Source: FEN-1191 sp963819195 (lineage in GTDB: Bacteria > Pseudomonadota > Gammaproteobacteria > Steroidobacterales > Steroidobacteraceae). From it: DNA of 64,000 bases. Within the stretch, counting starts at the first letter, position 1; each line of letters opens with the position of its first letter. The stretch is from contig CAWFVL010000002.1 of assembly GCA_963819195.1 (NCBI GenBank), positions 248,001 to 312,000 on the forward strand, given 5' to 3'. The notes beneath the pieces were generated by a model. It saw only the letters and a program-made list of their open reading frames with translations. It was not told the DNA's origin and made no database searches. Positions 25,110-33,751 of the stretch are shown here, piece by piece. Both the position numbers and the translations under genes were made by a program.

Positions 25110-26603
25110 TCAGTCCTCGCGCGTGACGCGCAGGACTTCTTCGATGGTGGTCTCGCCCTTGAGCACCCGCGCGAGGCCGTCGTCGCGGATCGAGGGGGTG
25201 AACTTACGGGCGTAGCGTTCCAGGTCGTGCTCGCCAACGCCGTCGTGAATCATGGTGCGCAGCTGATCGTCGATCAGGATCAGCTCGTAGATGCCGGTGC
25301 GGCCACGATAGCCGCCGGCCGGATCGCGCCCGGGCCGATAGAGCGTCGGGGAGGCTTCATCAGGCTTCAGCCCGAGCAGCCGGCGCTCGTATTCGCCGGC
25401 CTGGAATGCCTGGCGGGTATCGGGATTGAGCACGCGCACCAGCCGCTGCGCCAGCACGCCGATCAGGCTCGAGGACAGCAGGAAAGGCTCGATGCCCATG
25501 TCACGCAGCCGCGTGAGCGCGCCCGCGGCGGTATTGGTGTGCAGCGTCGAGAGCACCAGGTGGCCCGTGAGGCTCGCCTGCACGGCGATCTGCGCGGTCT
25601 CCAGGTCGCGGATTTCGCCGACCAGCACCACGTCCGGATCCTGGCGCAGGATGGCGCGAAGCCCGCGTGCGAAGGTCATCTCCACCTTGGTATTGACCTG
25701 GGTCTGACCGATGCCGTCGATGTAGTACTCGATCGGATCCTCGACCGTCATGATGTTCTGGGTGTTGTCGTTGAGCTGCTCGAGTGCGGCGTAGAGCGTC
25801 GTGGTCTTGCCCGAGCCGGTTGGTCCGGTGACCAGCAGAATCCCGTGCGGCTTGTGGATCAACTCGTCCATGTGCCGCTGGGTATCCCCGCCCATGCCGA
25901 GCGCGTCCAGATCGAGTCGGCCGGCCTGCTTGTCGAGCAGGCGCAGCACCACGCGCTCGCCGTGGCCCGAGGGAATGGTCGATACGCGCACATCGACCGC
26001 GCGACCGGCGATGCGCAAACTGATGCGGCCGTCCTGCGGCAGACGCTTCTCGGCGATGTCGAGCTTGGACATGACCTTGATGCGCGAGACTACGAGCGGT
26101 GCCACGCCGCGCTTGGACTGCAACACTTCGCGCAGAATGCCATCGACGCGGAAACGCACCACCAGGCGATTTTCGAACGGCTCGACGTGAATGTCGGAGG
26201 CGTTCTCGCGAATCGCCTGGGTCAGCACCGCATTGATGAGACGAATGATGGGGGCATCATCGTTGCTCTCGAGCAGATCCGCCTGCTCGGGCAATTCCTG
26301 CGCGAGGTGCGCCAGGTCCGTGGTTTCATCAAGCCCCATCTGCATCGACTCGCCGCCGCCCTCGTAGGTCTTGCGCAGCAGTTCATCGAAGGCGTCGTTT
26401 TCGACGGCCGTGAGCGTCAGGGGCATCTGCAGATAGCGACGCGCTTCGGCCAGCGCCAGCGCCGACGCGGGAACCCGGTAGACGCAGTCGGCGACGCCAT
26501 TGACGACGCCGCGCACCAGCACGCCATGGCGGCGCGCGAACGTGAATGGCAGCCGCATGTCGCTCTGAATGCGCTCGGGAATTTTCTCGGCCGCCTCACT
26601 CAC
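25110..26603 (-). CDS. gspE: Type II secretion ATPase GspE (no tetracysteine motif)
   Basis: A 497-residue secretion ATPase that drives pseudopilus assembly. Walker A GPTGSGKTTT near residue 258, Asp box EDPIEYYIDGIGQ, Walker B-type VVLVGEIRDLETA and the His box LSTLHTN are intact. The zinc-binding tetracysteine domain is degenerate: the first CxxC is NPDT near residue 390 and the second is replaced by GRDPAG, with neighbouring GYRGRTGIYEL conserved. The GTG start overlaps the gspD stop by four bases. A related PilB-type function is unlikely because gspC, gspD and gspF flank it. Confidence 0.93.
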   Translation of the reverse strand: MSEAAEKIPERIQSDMRLPFTFARRHGVLVRGVVNGVADCVYRVPASALALAEARRYLQMPLTLTAVENDAFDELLRKTYEGGGESMQMGLDETTDLAHLAQELPEQADLLESNDDAPIIRLINAVLTQAIRENASDIHVEPFENRLVVRFRVDGILREVLQSKRGVAPLVVSRIKVMSKLDIAEKRLPQDGRISLRIAGRAVDVRVSTIPSGHGERVVLRLLDKQAGRLDLDALGMGGDTQRHMDELIHKPHGILLVTGPTGSGKTTTLYAALEQLNDNTQNIMTVEDPIEYYIDGIGQTQVNTKVEMTFARGLRAILRQDPDVVLVGEIRDLETAQIAVQASLTGHLVLSTLHTNTAAGALTRLRDMGIEPFLLSSSLIGVLAQRLVRVLNPDTRQAFQAGEYERRLLGLKPDEASPTLYRPGRDPAGGYRGRTGIYELILIDDQLRTMIHDGVGEHDLERYARKFTPSIRDDGLARVLKGETTIEEVLRVTRED

Positions 26604-28825
26604 GGCGCGGTTCCTGCCGGTGTTGCCGCCGGTGTTGCCGCCGGTGTTGCCGGTGGGGCTGCCGGAGTGACAGCCGGGCCGGGCGCCAGCGGCGTACTCG
26701 CCGCGCCGGGCGATCCCGATTTATTGCTATCGCCCGAGGGAGTATCCGGGGCGCCGATGTCGCCCGCGCCGAGTATGCCGCCCTGCGTCTCACCGTTGTG
26801 GATGTCCGGCAACACATCGGCCGGCTGGAACGGCAGCAGCGGCAGCTTGGCATCCTGATCTTTGTTCAGACGGCGCTGCTCTTCGCGCACGTAATTGTAT
26901 TTGGCGTCAGTCTCCATGGCTGCCTGCCGGTCATCCCGCAGGATGTGCGGCTGCAGGAAGATCAGGAAGTCGGTCTTGGTCTTGTCGGTATTGCGCACGC
27001 GAAACAGTTCGCCGATGAACGGAATGTGGCCCAGCAGCGGCACAGCGTTCTGGCTGTTGGTCACGTTGTCCTGGATCAGGCCGCCGAGCACCAGCGTGTT
27101 ACCGTCTTTGATCAGCACGCTGGTGGTGATCACATTCTTGTTGGTGATCAGGTCGACCGCGCCCGCGGTCGCGCCCGCCAGACTCGAGCTCTCAATCTGC
27201 AGCTTCAGCAGCACCGCGTCGCCTTCGTTGATGGTCGGCGTCACGGTCAGGATGGTGCCGACTTCCTCGCGCTCGATGGTCTGGAAGGCGCTGCCGGTAC
27301 CGTTGGTGGTCGAATACTGGCCGGTCAGGAAGGGAACTTCCTGTGCCACCTCCATCTTGGCTTCCTGGTTGTCGCGCGTGACGACCTGGGGCGTGGCAAT
27401 GATGTTGGTGCGCGTGTCGGTCTGCAGCGCGCGCAGGATGGCCGCAAAGTTAACACCGCTCGCAGTGAGCTTGCCGATGCCGATTGTGGTGCCGGTCGGC
27501 TGATTCGAGGCCAGGTTGCTGGGGTTGGCGATGTCGTTGTAGAGATCGATACCCGATACACCCCCGATCGGCGCGATGAAACCGCCGAGTGCGGCGGCGG
27601 TGTTGGTAGCGTCGACCACCCAGTTGACGCCCAGATCGGCCGCCTTGTCGACCGACACGGCCACGATGATGGCCTGCACCAGGACCTGTGCGCGGCGGAT
27701 GTCAAGCTTGTCGATGACCGCGTTGACCGCACGCAGCGTGCGCTGCCCGGCGGTGATGACCAGCGAATTGGTCGCCTTGTCCGCCCAGATAGTGGCCGTG
27801 CCCCCCGCCAGCGAGAGCGTTGCGGCGCCCCCGGCCGAGCCGGTGGCATTGGCCGCGTTCTCGCCGGGTTTGGGCGTATTGCCCTGGGCGTTGGGCTGGG
27901 GCTGCGAGCTCTGGTTGCGTTCCAGCAGCTTGCTCATCGCCGAGCTCGAACTCGTGCTGTTGCCCGAGAGCTGTTCCTTAAGTCTGCCGGCCAGATCTTC
28001 GGCATCGGAGAATCGCAGGTAGCGCACCTGGGTGGTCGAACCGGTATCGATCGGCGTATCCAGATGCGTGACCAGCGTTTTGATTTTCAGCCGCAGCGTG
28101 GCATCGCCGCTCACCAGGATGCTGTTGGAGCGGTCATCGGCCACGATCTTGACGCCGGTCGCAGCTTCGCCGGTTTGCGCCAGCAGCGTGGTCAGCGCGC
28201 GCGCCGTATCGGCCGCGGTCGCGTTCTGCAGCGGTATGACGTCGATGTCGGAGCTGCCGACCTGATCGATGCGCGCGATGATGCGCAACATCCGGTTCAC
28301 ATTGCTGGCACGGTCGGAGAGGATGAGTATGTTGGCGCCCGTGACGGCCGAGAGCTGCGCGTTCTGCGGCATCAGCGGGCGCAACACCGGTACCAGCTGC
28401 GAGGCGTTGATGTTCTGGACTGCCAGCACCTGGGTCACCATCTCATCGGAGGTGGAGCTGACGTGGTCGGGCAGGTCGTTGGCCGCGTACTGGCGCATGT
28501 TCGCGTCCGGCACGATCTTGACCACGTTGCCGGTCGGAATGGCAACGAACCCATGTACCTGCAGGATGGCCAGGAACGCCTGGTAGAACTGGTCGGGCGT
28601 CATCGGCGTCGAAGACAGCATCGTGACCTGGGCGCGAACGCGCGGGTCGATGATGAAATTCTTGCCCGTCGCCATGCCGACCGCTTCAATGATCTGCGTG
28701 ATGTCCGCGTCCTTGAAGTTCGGCGTGATGCGCTGGGTATTCGGCTGCTCTGCCAGCGCCGTCGCGCTCAAGGCCAGCACCGCCAGCGTGACGGCGAAAC
28801 GACGTATCGATGTGCGGTAGGACAT
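26600..28825 (-). CDS. gspD: Type II secretion outer-membrane secretin GspD
   Basis: A 741-residue secretin with a signal peptide (cleavage near ATALAEQ). It has N0-N3 domains (ITPNFKDADITQIIEAVG, then VTMLSSTPMT and DVIPLQNATAADTARAL) and the secretin core with VPFLTGQYST, IEREEVGTILTVTP and GLIQDN. It forms the outer-membrane channel. The C-terminal 90 residues are a Pro/Ala/Thr-rich tail with PAATP units. The ATG at 28825 is used because GAGGA lies 11 bases upstream; a GTG at 28834 is possible but too close to it. The gene starts 18 bases after gspC. Confidence 0.95.
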   Translation of the reverse strand: MSYRTSIRRFAVTLAVLALSATALAEQPNTQRITPNFKDADITQIIEAVGMATGKNFIIDPRVRAQVTMLSSTPMTPDQFYQAFLAILQVHGFVAIPTGNVVKIVPDANMRQYAANDLPDHVSSTSDEMVTQVLAVQNINASQLVPVLRPLMPQNAQLSAVTGANILILSDRASNVNRMLRIIARIDQVGSSDIDVIPLQNATAADTARALTTLLAQTGEAATGVKIVADDRSNSILVSGDATLRLKIKTLVTHLDTPIDTGSTTQVRYLRFSDAEDLAGRLKEQLSGNSTSSSSAMSKLLERNQSSQPQPNAQGNTPKPGENAANATGSAGGAATLSLAGGTATIWADKATNSLVITAGQRTLRAVNAVIDKLDIRRAQVLVQAIIVAVSVDKAADLGVNWVVDATNTAAALGGFIAPIGGVSGIDLYNDIANPSNLASNQPTGTTIGIGKLTASGVNFAAILRALQTDTRTNIIATPQVVTRDNQEAKMEVAQEVPFLTGQYSTTNGTGSAFQTIEREEVGTILTVTPTINEGDAVLLKLQIESSSLAGATAGAVDLITNKNVITTSVLIKDGNTLVLGGLIQDNVTNSQNAVPLLGHIPFIGELFRVRNTDKTKTDFLIFLQPHILRDDRQAAMETDAKYNYVREEQRRLNKDQDAKLPLLPFQPADVLPDIHNGETQGGILGAGDIGAPDTPSGDSNKSGSPGAASTPLAPGPAVTPAAPPATPAATPAATPAGTAP
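26619..26654. repeat. Three tandem 12-bp units in the gspD tail
   Basis: Three copies of ggtgttgccgcc (the last with a changed end) encode the repeated A-A-T-P units of the GspD tail. The unit keeps the frame. Confidence 0.85.
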
Positions 28826-28843
28826 TATGGGCACTATCCTCGA

Positions 28844-29899
28844 CTAATTCGCGGCGCTGGCAGGTTCGGCCGGCGCGGGCGCAGGTGCCGTCACCGGCGC
28901 TGACGGCTCAACCGGCGCCGGGCTGGCGGTTGACGGTGCCGGCGGTGCTGCCAGCCCTGGAAAGGCACCTCGGCCACGCGTCTGGCCAGGCCCGGGGGCG
29001 GGCGCGGTCGCCGAATTGTCCGCTGCCGGCACCTCGGTTTCGGTGTTCAGGTTCGCAAGATTGAGGTTTACTTCCTGCGAGGCGCCATTGCGTGACACCG
29101 TGATGGTGGCGCTCGCCGAGGAGGATAGCGTCTGCAGCACCTCCATGGCGCGCGCCGCATCATCCAGTGCCGTGCCATTGATGGCGACGATCAGGTCGCC
29201 GGCGCGCAATCCGAGTTGGCTGAAGGCGCTGGTGCCCTTGGTGCCGCCGGGAAAAATCCGATAGCCGCCGAGCTTGCCCTGGTTGAACACAGGCTGTACC
29301 CGCACCAGCCCGGCGAGCACGGTGGAGTTGTCCTGCAGCCGGTTCTGCGCGCCCTGGGCCGGCGCGGGCGCGGTGTTGACCGCACCGCCTTTCATCGGGT
29401 TGCGCGGCAGCGGCAGGGTTTCCAGGCGCCCGCCGCGCTCGATGAGCACATGATCACCGTAGACGGCATTCAGTCGTGCGCCACCGGGGATCATCGCCCC
29501 AACCGCGAACAGCTTGCCGGCGGAAGCGGTGTCGCCAATGATGGCCTGCCCCTTGGCCGGATCCTTCTCGGCAATGACGCCGGCCAGGATCAGGGGTATG
29601 GTCGTCTGTGGCGCGTTGCCGCCGGCCTGCGCGCCCGCCATGCCGAAAAGATGTGCATTGACGATGGTGGCAAGTTCGACCGTCGGGTTCACCGCAGCGC
29701 GGACTGGCGCTTGCCCGGCCGCGGTGCTGGCAGGCGCGGGCAGTCCGCTGCGACTGAGGGCCCGTGTCAGGATCAGCGCGCCGTCGATGGCGAGCGCCAT
29801 GAGCAGCACGGCGACCACCAGCTGCGCGCCGCGCTGCTCGACCAATCGCGTCCATTCCGGTCCGGACTTCAGTTCTTGAACCCAAGTGGCTACATTCAC
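28844..29899 (-). CDS. gspC: Type II secretion protein GspC
   Basis: A 351-residue inner-membrane protein that links the platform to the secretin. It has one helix near residues 26-46 and the homology region with ATIVNAHLFG and LILAGVIAEKDPAKGQAII, which binds GspD. A PDZ domain near residues 195-285 (GGYRIFPGG, LRAGDLIVAINGTALDD) follows. The last 60 residues are an Ala/Pro-rich tail. It starts at GTG 29899 as first gene of the cluster, behind a recognisable promoter. GspC is less conserved than the others, but the order C-D-E-F supports the call. Confidence 0.9.
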   Translation of the reverse strand: MNVATWVQELKSGPEWTRLVEQRGAQLVVAVLLMALAIDGALILTRALSRSGLPAPASTAAGQAPVRAAVNPTVELATIVNAHLFGMAGAQAGGNAPQTTIPLILAGVIAEKDPAKGQAIIGDTASAGKLFAVGAMIPGGARLNAVYGDHVLIERGGRLETLPLPRNPMKGGAVNTAPAPAQGAQNRLQDNSTVLAGLVRVQPVFNQGKLGGYRIFPGGTKGTSAFSQLGLRAGDLIVAINGTALDDAARAMEVLQTLSSSASATITVSRNGASQEVNLNLANLNTETEVPAADNSATAPAPGPGQTRGRGAFPGLAAPPAPSTASPAPVEPSAPVTAPAPAPAEPASAAN

Positions 29900-29934
29900 C
29901 GAAATACCGGCTCCCAGGAGCGATCTAGTAGGAC

Positions 29935-29964
29935 ATGATACGGCGCGGTCGTTGGCGCTCTCAA
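29935..29964 (-). promoter_or_regulatory. Promoter of gspCDEF
   Basis: On the minus strand TTGAGA (29964-29959), an 18-base spacer and TATCAT (29940-29935). The start of transcription would lie near 29928, leaving a short leader before the gspC GTG at 29899. Confidence 0.5.
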
Positions 29965-30123
29965 GTATTTGTTTCGGCTAAATTCTTTTAGTTCCATGCG
30001 TCTCCCATTGCCGACAGTTCCCGTTGCCTTGCGGACCGGTACCCACCTCGCGTCCAGTGGATTAGACTTCCGTGACAGAAGTGCTGCAGCGGCACTGTTA
30101 TTTTGTGACGGGGCAGCTTTGGC

Positions 30124-30447
30124 GTGACGGAGCACAGAGAATCTAATCGCCCCGACAGCGGCGTCGTCGTCGAAGAGGCTCCGCCACAGACCGCCCAGCC
30201 GCCGTTGTTCCAGGTCGTCTTGCTAAATGACGACTACACCCCCATGGAGTTCGTGGTCGAGGTGCTGGAGCACTTCTTCGCCATGGATCGGCAAACAGCG
30301 ACCCGGGTAATGCTGGAAGTGCATACTCGGGGGAAAGGAGTCTGCGGGGTCTTTACATACGAAATCGCGGAGACCAAAGTGTCACAGGTGACCAGTTACT
30401 CGCGCGAGCATCAGCACCCGCTGTTATGCACGCTCGAGGAGGCCTGA
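30124..30447 (+). CDS. clpS: ClpS adaptor protein
   Basis: A 107-residue adaptor that delivers N-degron substrates to ClpAP. The core LNDDYTPMEFVVEVLEHFF contains the residues of the N-end-binding pocket (the NDD and M segments), and HTRGKGVCGVFTYEIAETKV follows, ending near CTLEEA. The first 25 residues are an unstructured extension that engages ClpA. The start GTG is at 30124. clpA begins 25 bases after its stop; the pair is the usual clpS-clpA operon. Aat, which attaches the Leu/Phe degron, is encoded 3 kb away. Confidence 0.96.
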   Translation: MTEHRESNRPDSGVVVEEAPPQTAQPPLFQVVLLNDDYTPMEFVVEVLEHFFAMDRQTATRVMLEVHTRGKGVCGVFTYEIAETKVSQVTSYSREHQHPLLCTLEEA

Positions 30448-30472
30448 AGCGTCCCGCTGGAGAGATGGAGCA

Positions 30473-32746
30473 GTGTTGTCGAGCGAACTGGAGTTTTGTC
30501 TTAATCAGGCCTTTCATCAGGCCCGCAGTGCGCGCCATGAGTTCCTGACGGTCGAGCACCTGTTGCTGGCCATCCTCGACGCGCCGAAAGTGCGCGAAGT
30601 CCTGGAGGGCTGCGGTGCCGACCTGGAGCGCTTGGGCGCGGATCTCAAACAGCATGTTGAGACCAATACCCCGCGCCTGGCCCTGAGCGAGGAGCGCGAG
30701 GTGCAGCCGACGCTCGGCTTCCAGCGCGTCCTGCAGCGCGCCGTGTTCCACGTTCAGTCCAGCGGCAAGAAGGAAGTCGGCGTCGTCAATGTGCTGGTCG
30801 CCATCTTCAGCGAAAAGCAGAGCCATGCGGTGTTTCTGCTGGCACGCGCCCAGGTGACGCGGCTCGATGTGGTCAATTTCATCTCGCACGGTCTCTCGCG
30901 CACGGGCGAGACCAAGGCCGAGAAGGATCGCGACGACACCTCCATCGAGAGCGAGCGCGATACCGAATCGGGCAGCGCGCTCGAGAAATTCGCGGTCAAT
31001 CTGAATGCACTGGCGCAGGAAGGCCGCATTGACCCGCTGATCGGCCGCAAGCTCGAGGTCGAGCGCACGATCGAGATTCTCTGCCGCCGCCGCAAGAACA
31101 ATCCGCTTTATGTCGGTGAGGCCGGCGTCGGCAAGACCGCCATCGCGGAGGGTTTGGCGCGCCTGATCGTCGAAGGACGCGTGCCCGAAGTACTGGCGGA
31201 CAGCACCATCTACGCGCTCGACATGGGCGCACTGATCGCCGGCACCAAGTACCGCGGCGATTTCGAAAAGCGCCTGAAATCGGTGGTGGTCGAACTGAAG
31301 AAGCAGCCCGGCGCCATCCTTTTCATCGACGAAATCCACACCGTGATCGGCGCTGGTGCCGCCTCGGGCGGCGTCATGGACGCCTCGAATCTGATCAAGC
31401 CGGTGCTCGCCAATGGCGAAATCCGCTGCATCGGCTCGACCACCTACCAGGAATACCGCGGTATCTTCGAGAAGGATCACGCGCTGGCGCGTCGTTTCCA
31501 GAAGATTGACGTCGCCGAGCCCTCGGTGTCCGAGACGGTCGAGATCCTGCTGGGGCTGAAGCCCAAGTTCGAAGAGCATCATGGCGTCGAATACTCGGAC
31601 GACGCACTGCGCGCGGCGGCGGAACTCGCCGACCGGCACATCAATGAGCGGCACCTGCCCGACAAGGCCATCGACGTGGTCGATGAGGCCGGGGCACGAC
31701 TGCGCCTGAAGCCAGCCGGTGAGCGCGAGTCCCGCGTCGAGGTTTCGCACATCGAGGACGTGGTCGCACGCATGGCCCGGATCCCGGCCAAGAACGTTTC
31801 CGCGTCGGACCGCGACCTGCTCAAGAACCTGGAACGCAATCTGAAGCTGGTCATTTTCGGCCAGAACCAGGCCATCGAGACCCTGGCATCGGCCATCAAG
31901 ATGGCTCGTTCGGGCCTGGGAGATCAGCGCAAGCCGGTCGGCAGCCTGCTGTTCGCCGGTCCCACCGGAGTCGGCAAGACCGAAGTCACGCGCCAGCTCG
32001 CGCTGGCCATGGGCATCGAGTTCATCCGGTTCGACATGTCCGAGTACATGGAGCGTCACACCGTCTCGCGCCTGATCGGTGCGCCGCCGGGATATGTGGG
32101 CTTCGACCAGGGTGGCCTGCTGACCGAAGCCATCGCCAAGCACCCGCACTGCGTGCTGCTGCTGGATGAGATCGAGAAAGCGCATCCGGATGTGTTCAAC
32201 CTGCTGCTGCAAGTCATGGACCATGGCACTCTGACCGACAACAACGGCCGCAAGGCCGACTTCCGTCACGTCATCATTGTCATGACCACCAATGCCGGCG
32301 CGCAGGAGATGAACCGTCCCTCGATCGGCTTCCGGCCTGCCGATAACGCCACCGACGGCATGGAAGCGGTGCGGCGGCTGTTTTCGCCCGAGTTCCGCAA
32401 TCGGCTCGATGCCACGATTCAATTCGCGCCGCTGGATGCGCCGACGATCGAGCGCGTGGTCGACAAGCTGCTGATCGAGGTCGAGGCGCAGCTGGAGCCC
32501 AAGGGCGTCGGCGTGACCATCGATGAGGCCGCGCGTCACTGGATCGCGCAGAAGGGCTACGATCCCAAGATGGGCGCGCGTCCGATGGCCCGAGTCATTC
32601 AGGAGTTCATCAAGCGCCCGCTGGCGGAAGAGCTGCTGTTCGGCAAGCTCGTGGGTGGCGGCCAGGTGCGGGTTTCGGTGGCAGCGGATCAGAGTGCACT
32701 GGTGCTTGAATGCACGCCGGCCACGCAGCCGGAAGTCACCGCCTGA
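30473..32746 (+). CDS. clpA: ClpA, ATP-dependent unfoldase subunit of ClpAP
   Basis: A 757-residue AAA+ unfoldase that feeds proteins into ClpP. It has two N-terminal Clp repeats (FHQARSARHEFLTVEHLLLAIL), a first AAA module with Walker A GEAGVGKT near residue 214 and FIDEIHT, and a second with GPTGVGKTE near 496 and LLLDEIEKAHPDV. Its length matches E. coli ClpA (758). It lacks the long ClpB coiled coil. The start is GTG at 30473, giving MLSSELEF as in the E. coli protein. ClpP itself is not in the window. Confidence 0.97.
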   Translation: MLSSELEFCLNQAFHQARSARHEFLTVEHLLLAILDAPKVREVLEGCGADLERLGADLKQHVETNTPRLALSEEREVQPTLGFQRVLQRAVFHVQSSGKKEVGVVNVLVAIFSEKQSHAVFLLARAQVTRLDVVNFISHGLSRTGETKAEKDRDDTSIESERDTESGSALEKFAVNLNALAQEGRIDPLIGRKLEVERTIEILCRRRKNNPLYVGEAGVGKTAIAEGLARLIVEGRVPEVLADSTIYALDMGALIAGTKYRGDFEKRLKSVVVELKKQPGAILFIDEIHTVIGAGAASGGVMDASNLIKPVLANGEIRCIGSTTYQEYRGIFEKDHALARRFQKIDVAEPSVSETVEILLGLKPKFEEHHGVEYSDDALRAAAELADRHINERHLPDKAIDVVDEAGARLRLKPAGERESRVEVSHIEDVVARMARIPAKNVSASDRDLLKNLERNLKLVIFGQNQAIETLASAIKMARSGLGDQRKPVGSLLFAGPTGVGKTEVTRQLALAMGIEFIRFDMSEYMERHTVSRLIGAPPGYVGFDQGGLLTEAIAKHPHCVLLLDEIEKAHPDVFNLLLQVMDHGTLTDNNGRKADFRHVIIVMTTNAGAQEMNRPSIGFRPADNATDGMEAVRRLFSPEFRNRLDATIQFAPLDAPTIERVVDKLLIEVEAQLEPKGVGVTIDEAARHWIAQKGYDPKMGARPMARVIQEFIKRPLAEELLFGKLVGGGQVRVSVAADQSALVLECTPATQPEVTA

Positions 32747-32764
32747 AGTAAACGGTTAGCGCGT

Positions 32765-32783
32765 CGCGCGCGCTGCGCGCGCG
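32765..32783. terminator. GC-only hairpin between clpA and infA
   Basis: A 9-bp perfect palindrome of alternating C and G around a single T, between two convergent stops. It has no T-run, so it may only be a weak terminator or a pausing site. Confidence 0.35.
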
Positions 32784-32792
32784 GCATACGAC

Positions 32793-33011
32793 TCAGCGGC
32801 CGCGGTAGACGATTCGGCCCTTGGACAGGTCGTATGGCGTCATTTCCACCGTTACCTGGTCGCCCGTGAGAATGCGGATGTAGTTCTTGCGCATCTTGCC
32901 GGAGATGTGCGCGGTCACAACGTGGCCATTCTTGAGTTGTACGCGAAAAGTCGTATTCGGCAGGGTCTCGATGACCTCACCTTCCATTTGAATGGCGTCT
33001 TCTTTGGGCAT
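32793..33011 (-). CDS. infA: Translation initiation factor IF-1
   Basis: A 72-residue single OB-fold protein that binds the ribosomal A site during initiation. It begins MPKEDAIQMEGEVIE, has the RVQLKNGHVVTAHISGKMRKNYIRIL core and ends GRIVYRGR, exactly the normal length. The ATG at 33011 is the family start, though the frame stays open further upstream. It lies convergent to clpA, as in E. coli, with aat 67 bases upstream on the same strand. Confidence 0.98.
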   Translation of the reverse strand: MPKEDAIQMEGEVIETLPNTTFRVQLKNGHVVTAHISGKMRKNYIRILTGDQVTVEMTPYDLSKGRIVYRGR

Positions 33012-33039
33012 GCTGCGCTGCGCGGCCGTTGGGGCGCGA

Positions 33040-33068
33040 ATTCTGCATAAAGGGGCCCGGCAATGCAA
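33040..33068 (-). promoter_or_regulatory. Likely promoter of infA
   Basis: On the minus strand TTGCAT (33068-33063), a 17-base spacer and CAGAAT (33045-33040), between the aat stop and the infA start. It suits a gene that needs its own high expression. Boxes are near consensus but not perfect. Confidence 0.4.
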
Positions 33069-33078
33069 CGCGCAAGTG

Positions 33079-33744
33079 CTAGCCCGGCTGCCCATGGTCG
33101 GCCAGGAAGGCCAGAAAAGCGCTGCGCGGGATCGGTCTGCTGCCCAGGCTGCGCAGATGGGCCGAGGGCAGCTGGCAGTCGATGAGTTCGATTCCGAGCG
33201 CCCCGCTGCGGTCCACGAGGCCCGCCATAGCGGCCTTGGAGGCATCCGTCTGGCGGCTGAACATGGACTCGCCAAAGAATACCGAGCCGAGCCGCACGCC
33301 ATATAGGCCGCCGACCAGCGCGTCGCCGACCCAGATTTCGTAGCTGTGCGCCAGGCCGCGCTGATGCAGGGCGCAGTACGCGGCCTTCATCTCCGGGGTA
33401 ATCCAGGTTCCCGGGCTGCTGCTGCGCGGAGCCGCGCAGGCGCTGACCACCGCGCTGAAATCACGGTTTTCGTGCAGGCTGAACCCGCGCTGTCGCAGGC
33501 TGCGCCTGAGGCTGCGCGAGTGATGGAACTCGCGCGGCCACAGCACCTCGCGCGGGTCCGGGGACCACCACAGCACCGGCTGTCCCGGCGAGTACCAGGG
33601 GAAAATGCCGCGCGCGTAGGCGGCGATGAGCCGTTCAGGCTTCAGGTCGCCGCCGGCCGCCAGCAGGCCCGGCGGGTCGCGCAGCGCCGTTTCCTGGGAC
33701 GGGAAGCGGTCGGGCGGATCGTCCGGAGACAGCCAGGTGATCAT
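33079..33744 (-). CDS. aat: Leucyl/phenylalanyl-tRNA-protein transferase
   Basis: A 221-residue enzyme that adds Leu or Phe from charged tRNA to proteins with N-terminal Lys or Arg, creating substrates of ClpS/ClpAP. Motifs are LLAAGGDLKPERLIAAYARGIFPWY, WWSPDPRE, THE-type SYEIWVGDALVGGLYGV and FFGESMFSRQTDASK, all typical. It is slightly shorter than the E. coli protein (234). The ATG at 33744 gives ITWLSPDDPPDRFP, the common beginning. The FemAB-like gene ends seven bases upstream, so the two are probably one operon. Confidence 0.97.
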   Translation of the reverse strand: MITWLSPDDPPDRFPSQETALRDPPGLLAAGGDLKPERLIAAYARGIFPWYSPGQPVLWWSPDPREVLWPREFHHSRSLRRSLRQRGFSLHENRDFSAVVSACAAPRSSSPGTWITPEMKAAYCALHQRGLAHSYEIWVGDALVGGLYGVRLGSVFFGESMFSRQTDASKAAMAGLVDRSGALGIELIDCQLPSAHLRSLGSRPIPRSAFLAFLADHGQPG

Positions 33745-33751
33745 GCGCCGG

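Noticed and set aside
26546..28903. A 785-residue open frame antisense to gspD
   Set aside because: It mirrors the secretin coding sequence; composition and lack of motifs speak against a gene.
30353..32539. A 728-residue open frame antisense to clpS and clpA
   Set aside because: It is a shadow of the clpA codon pattern with no recognisable domain.
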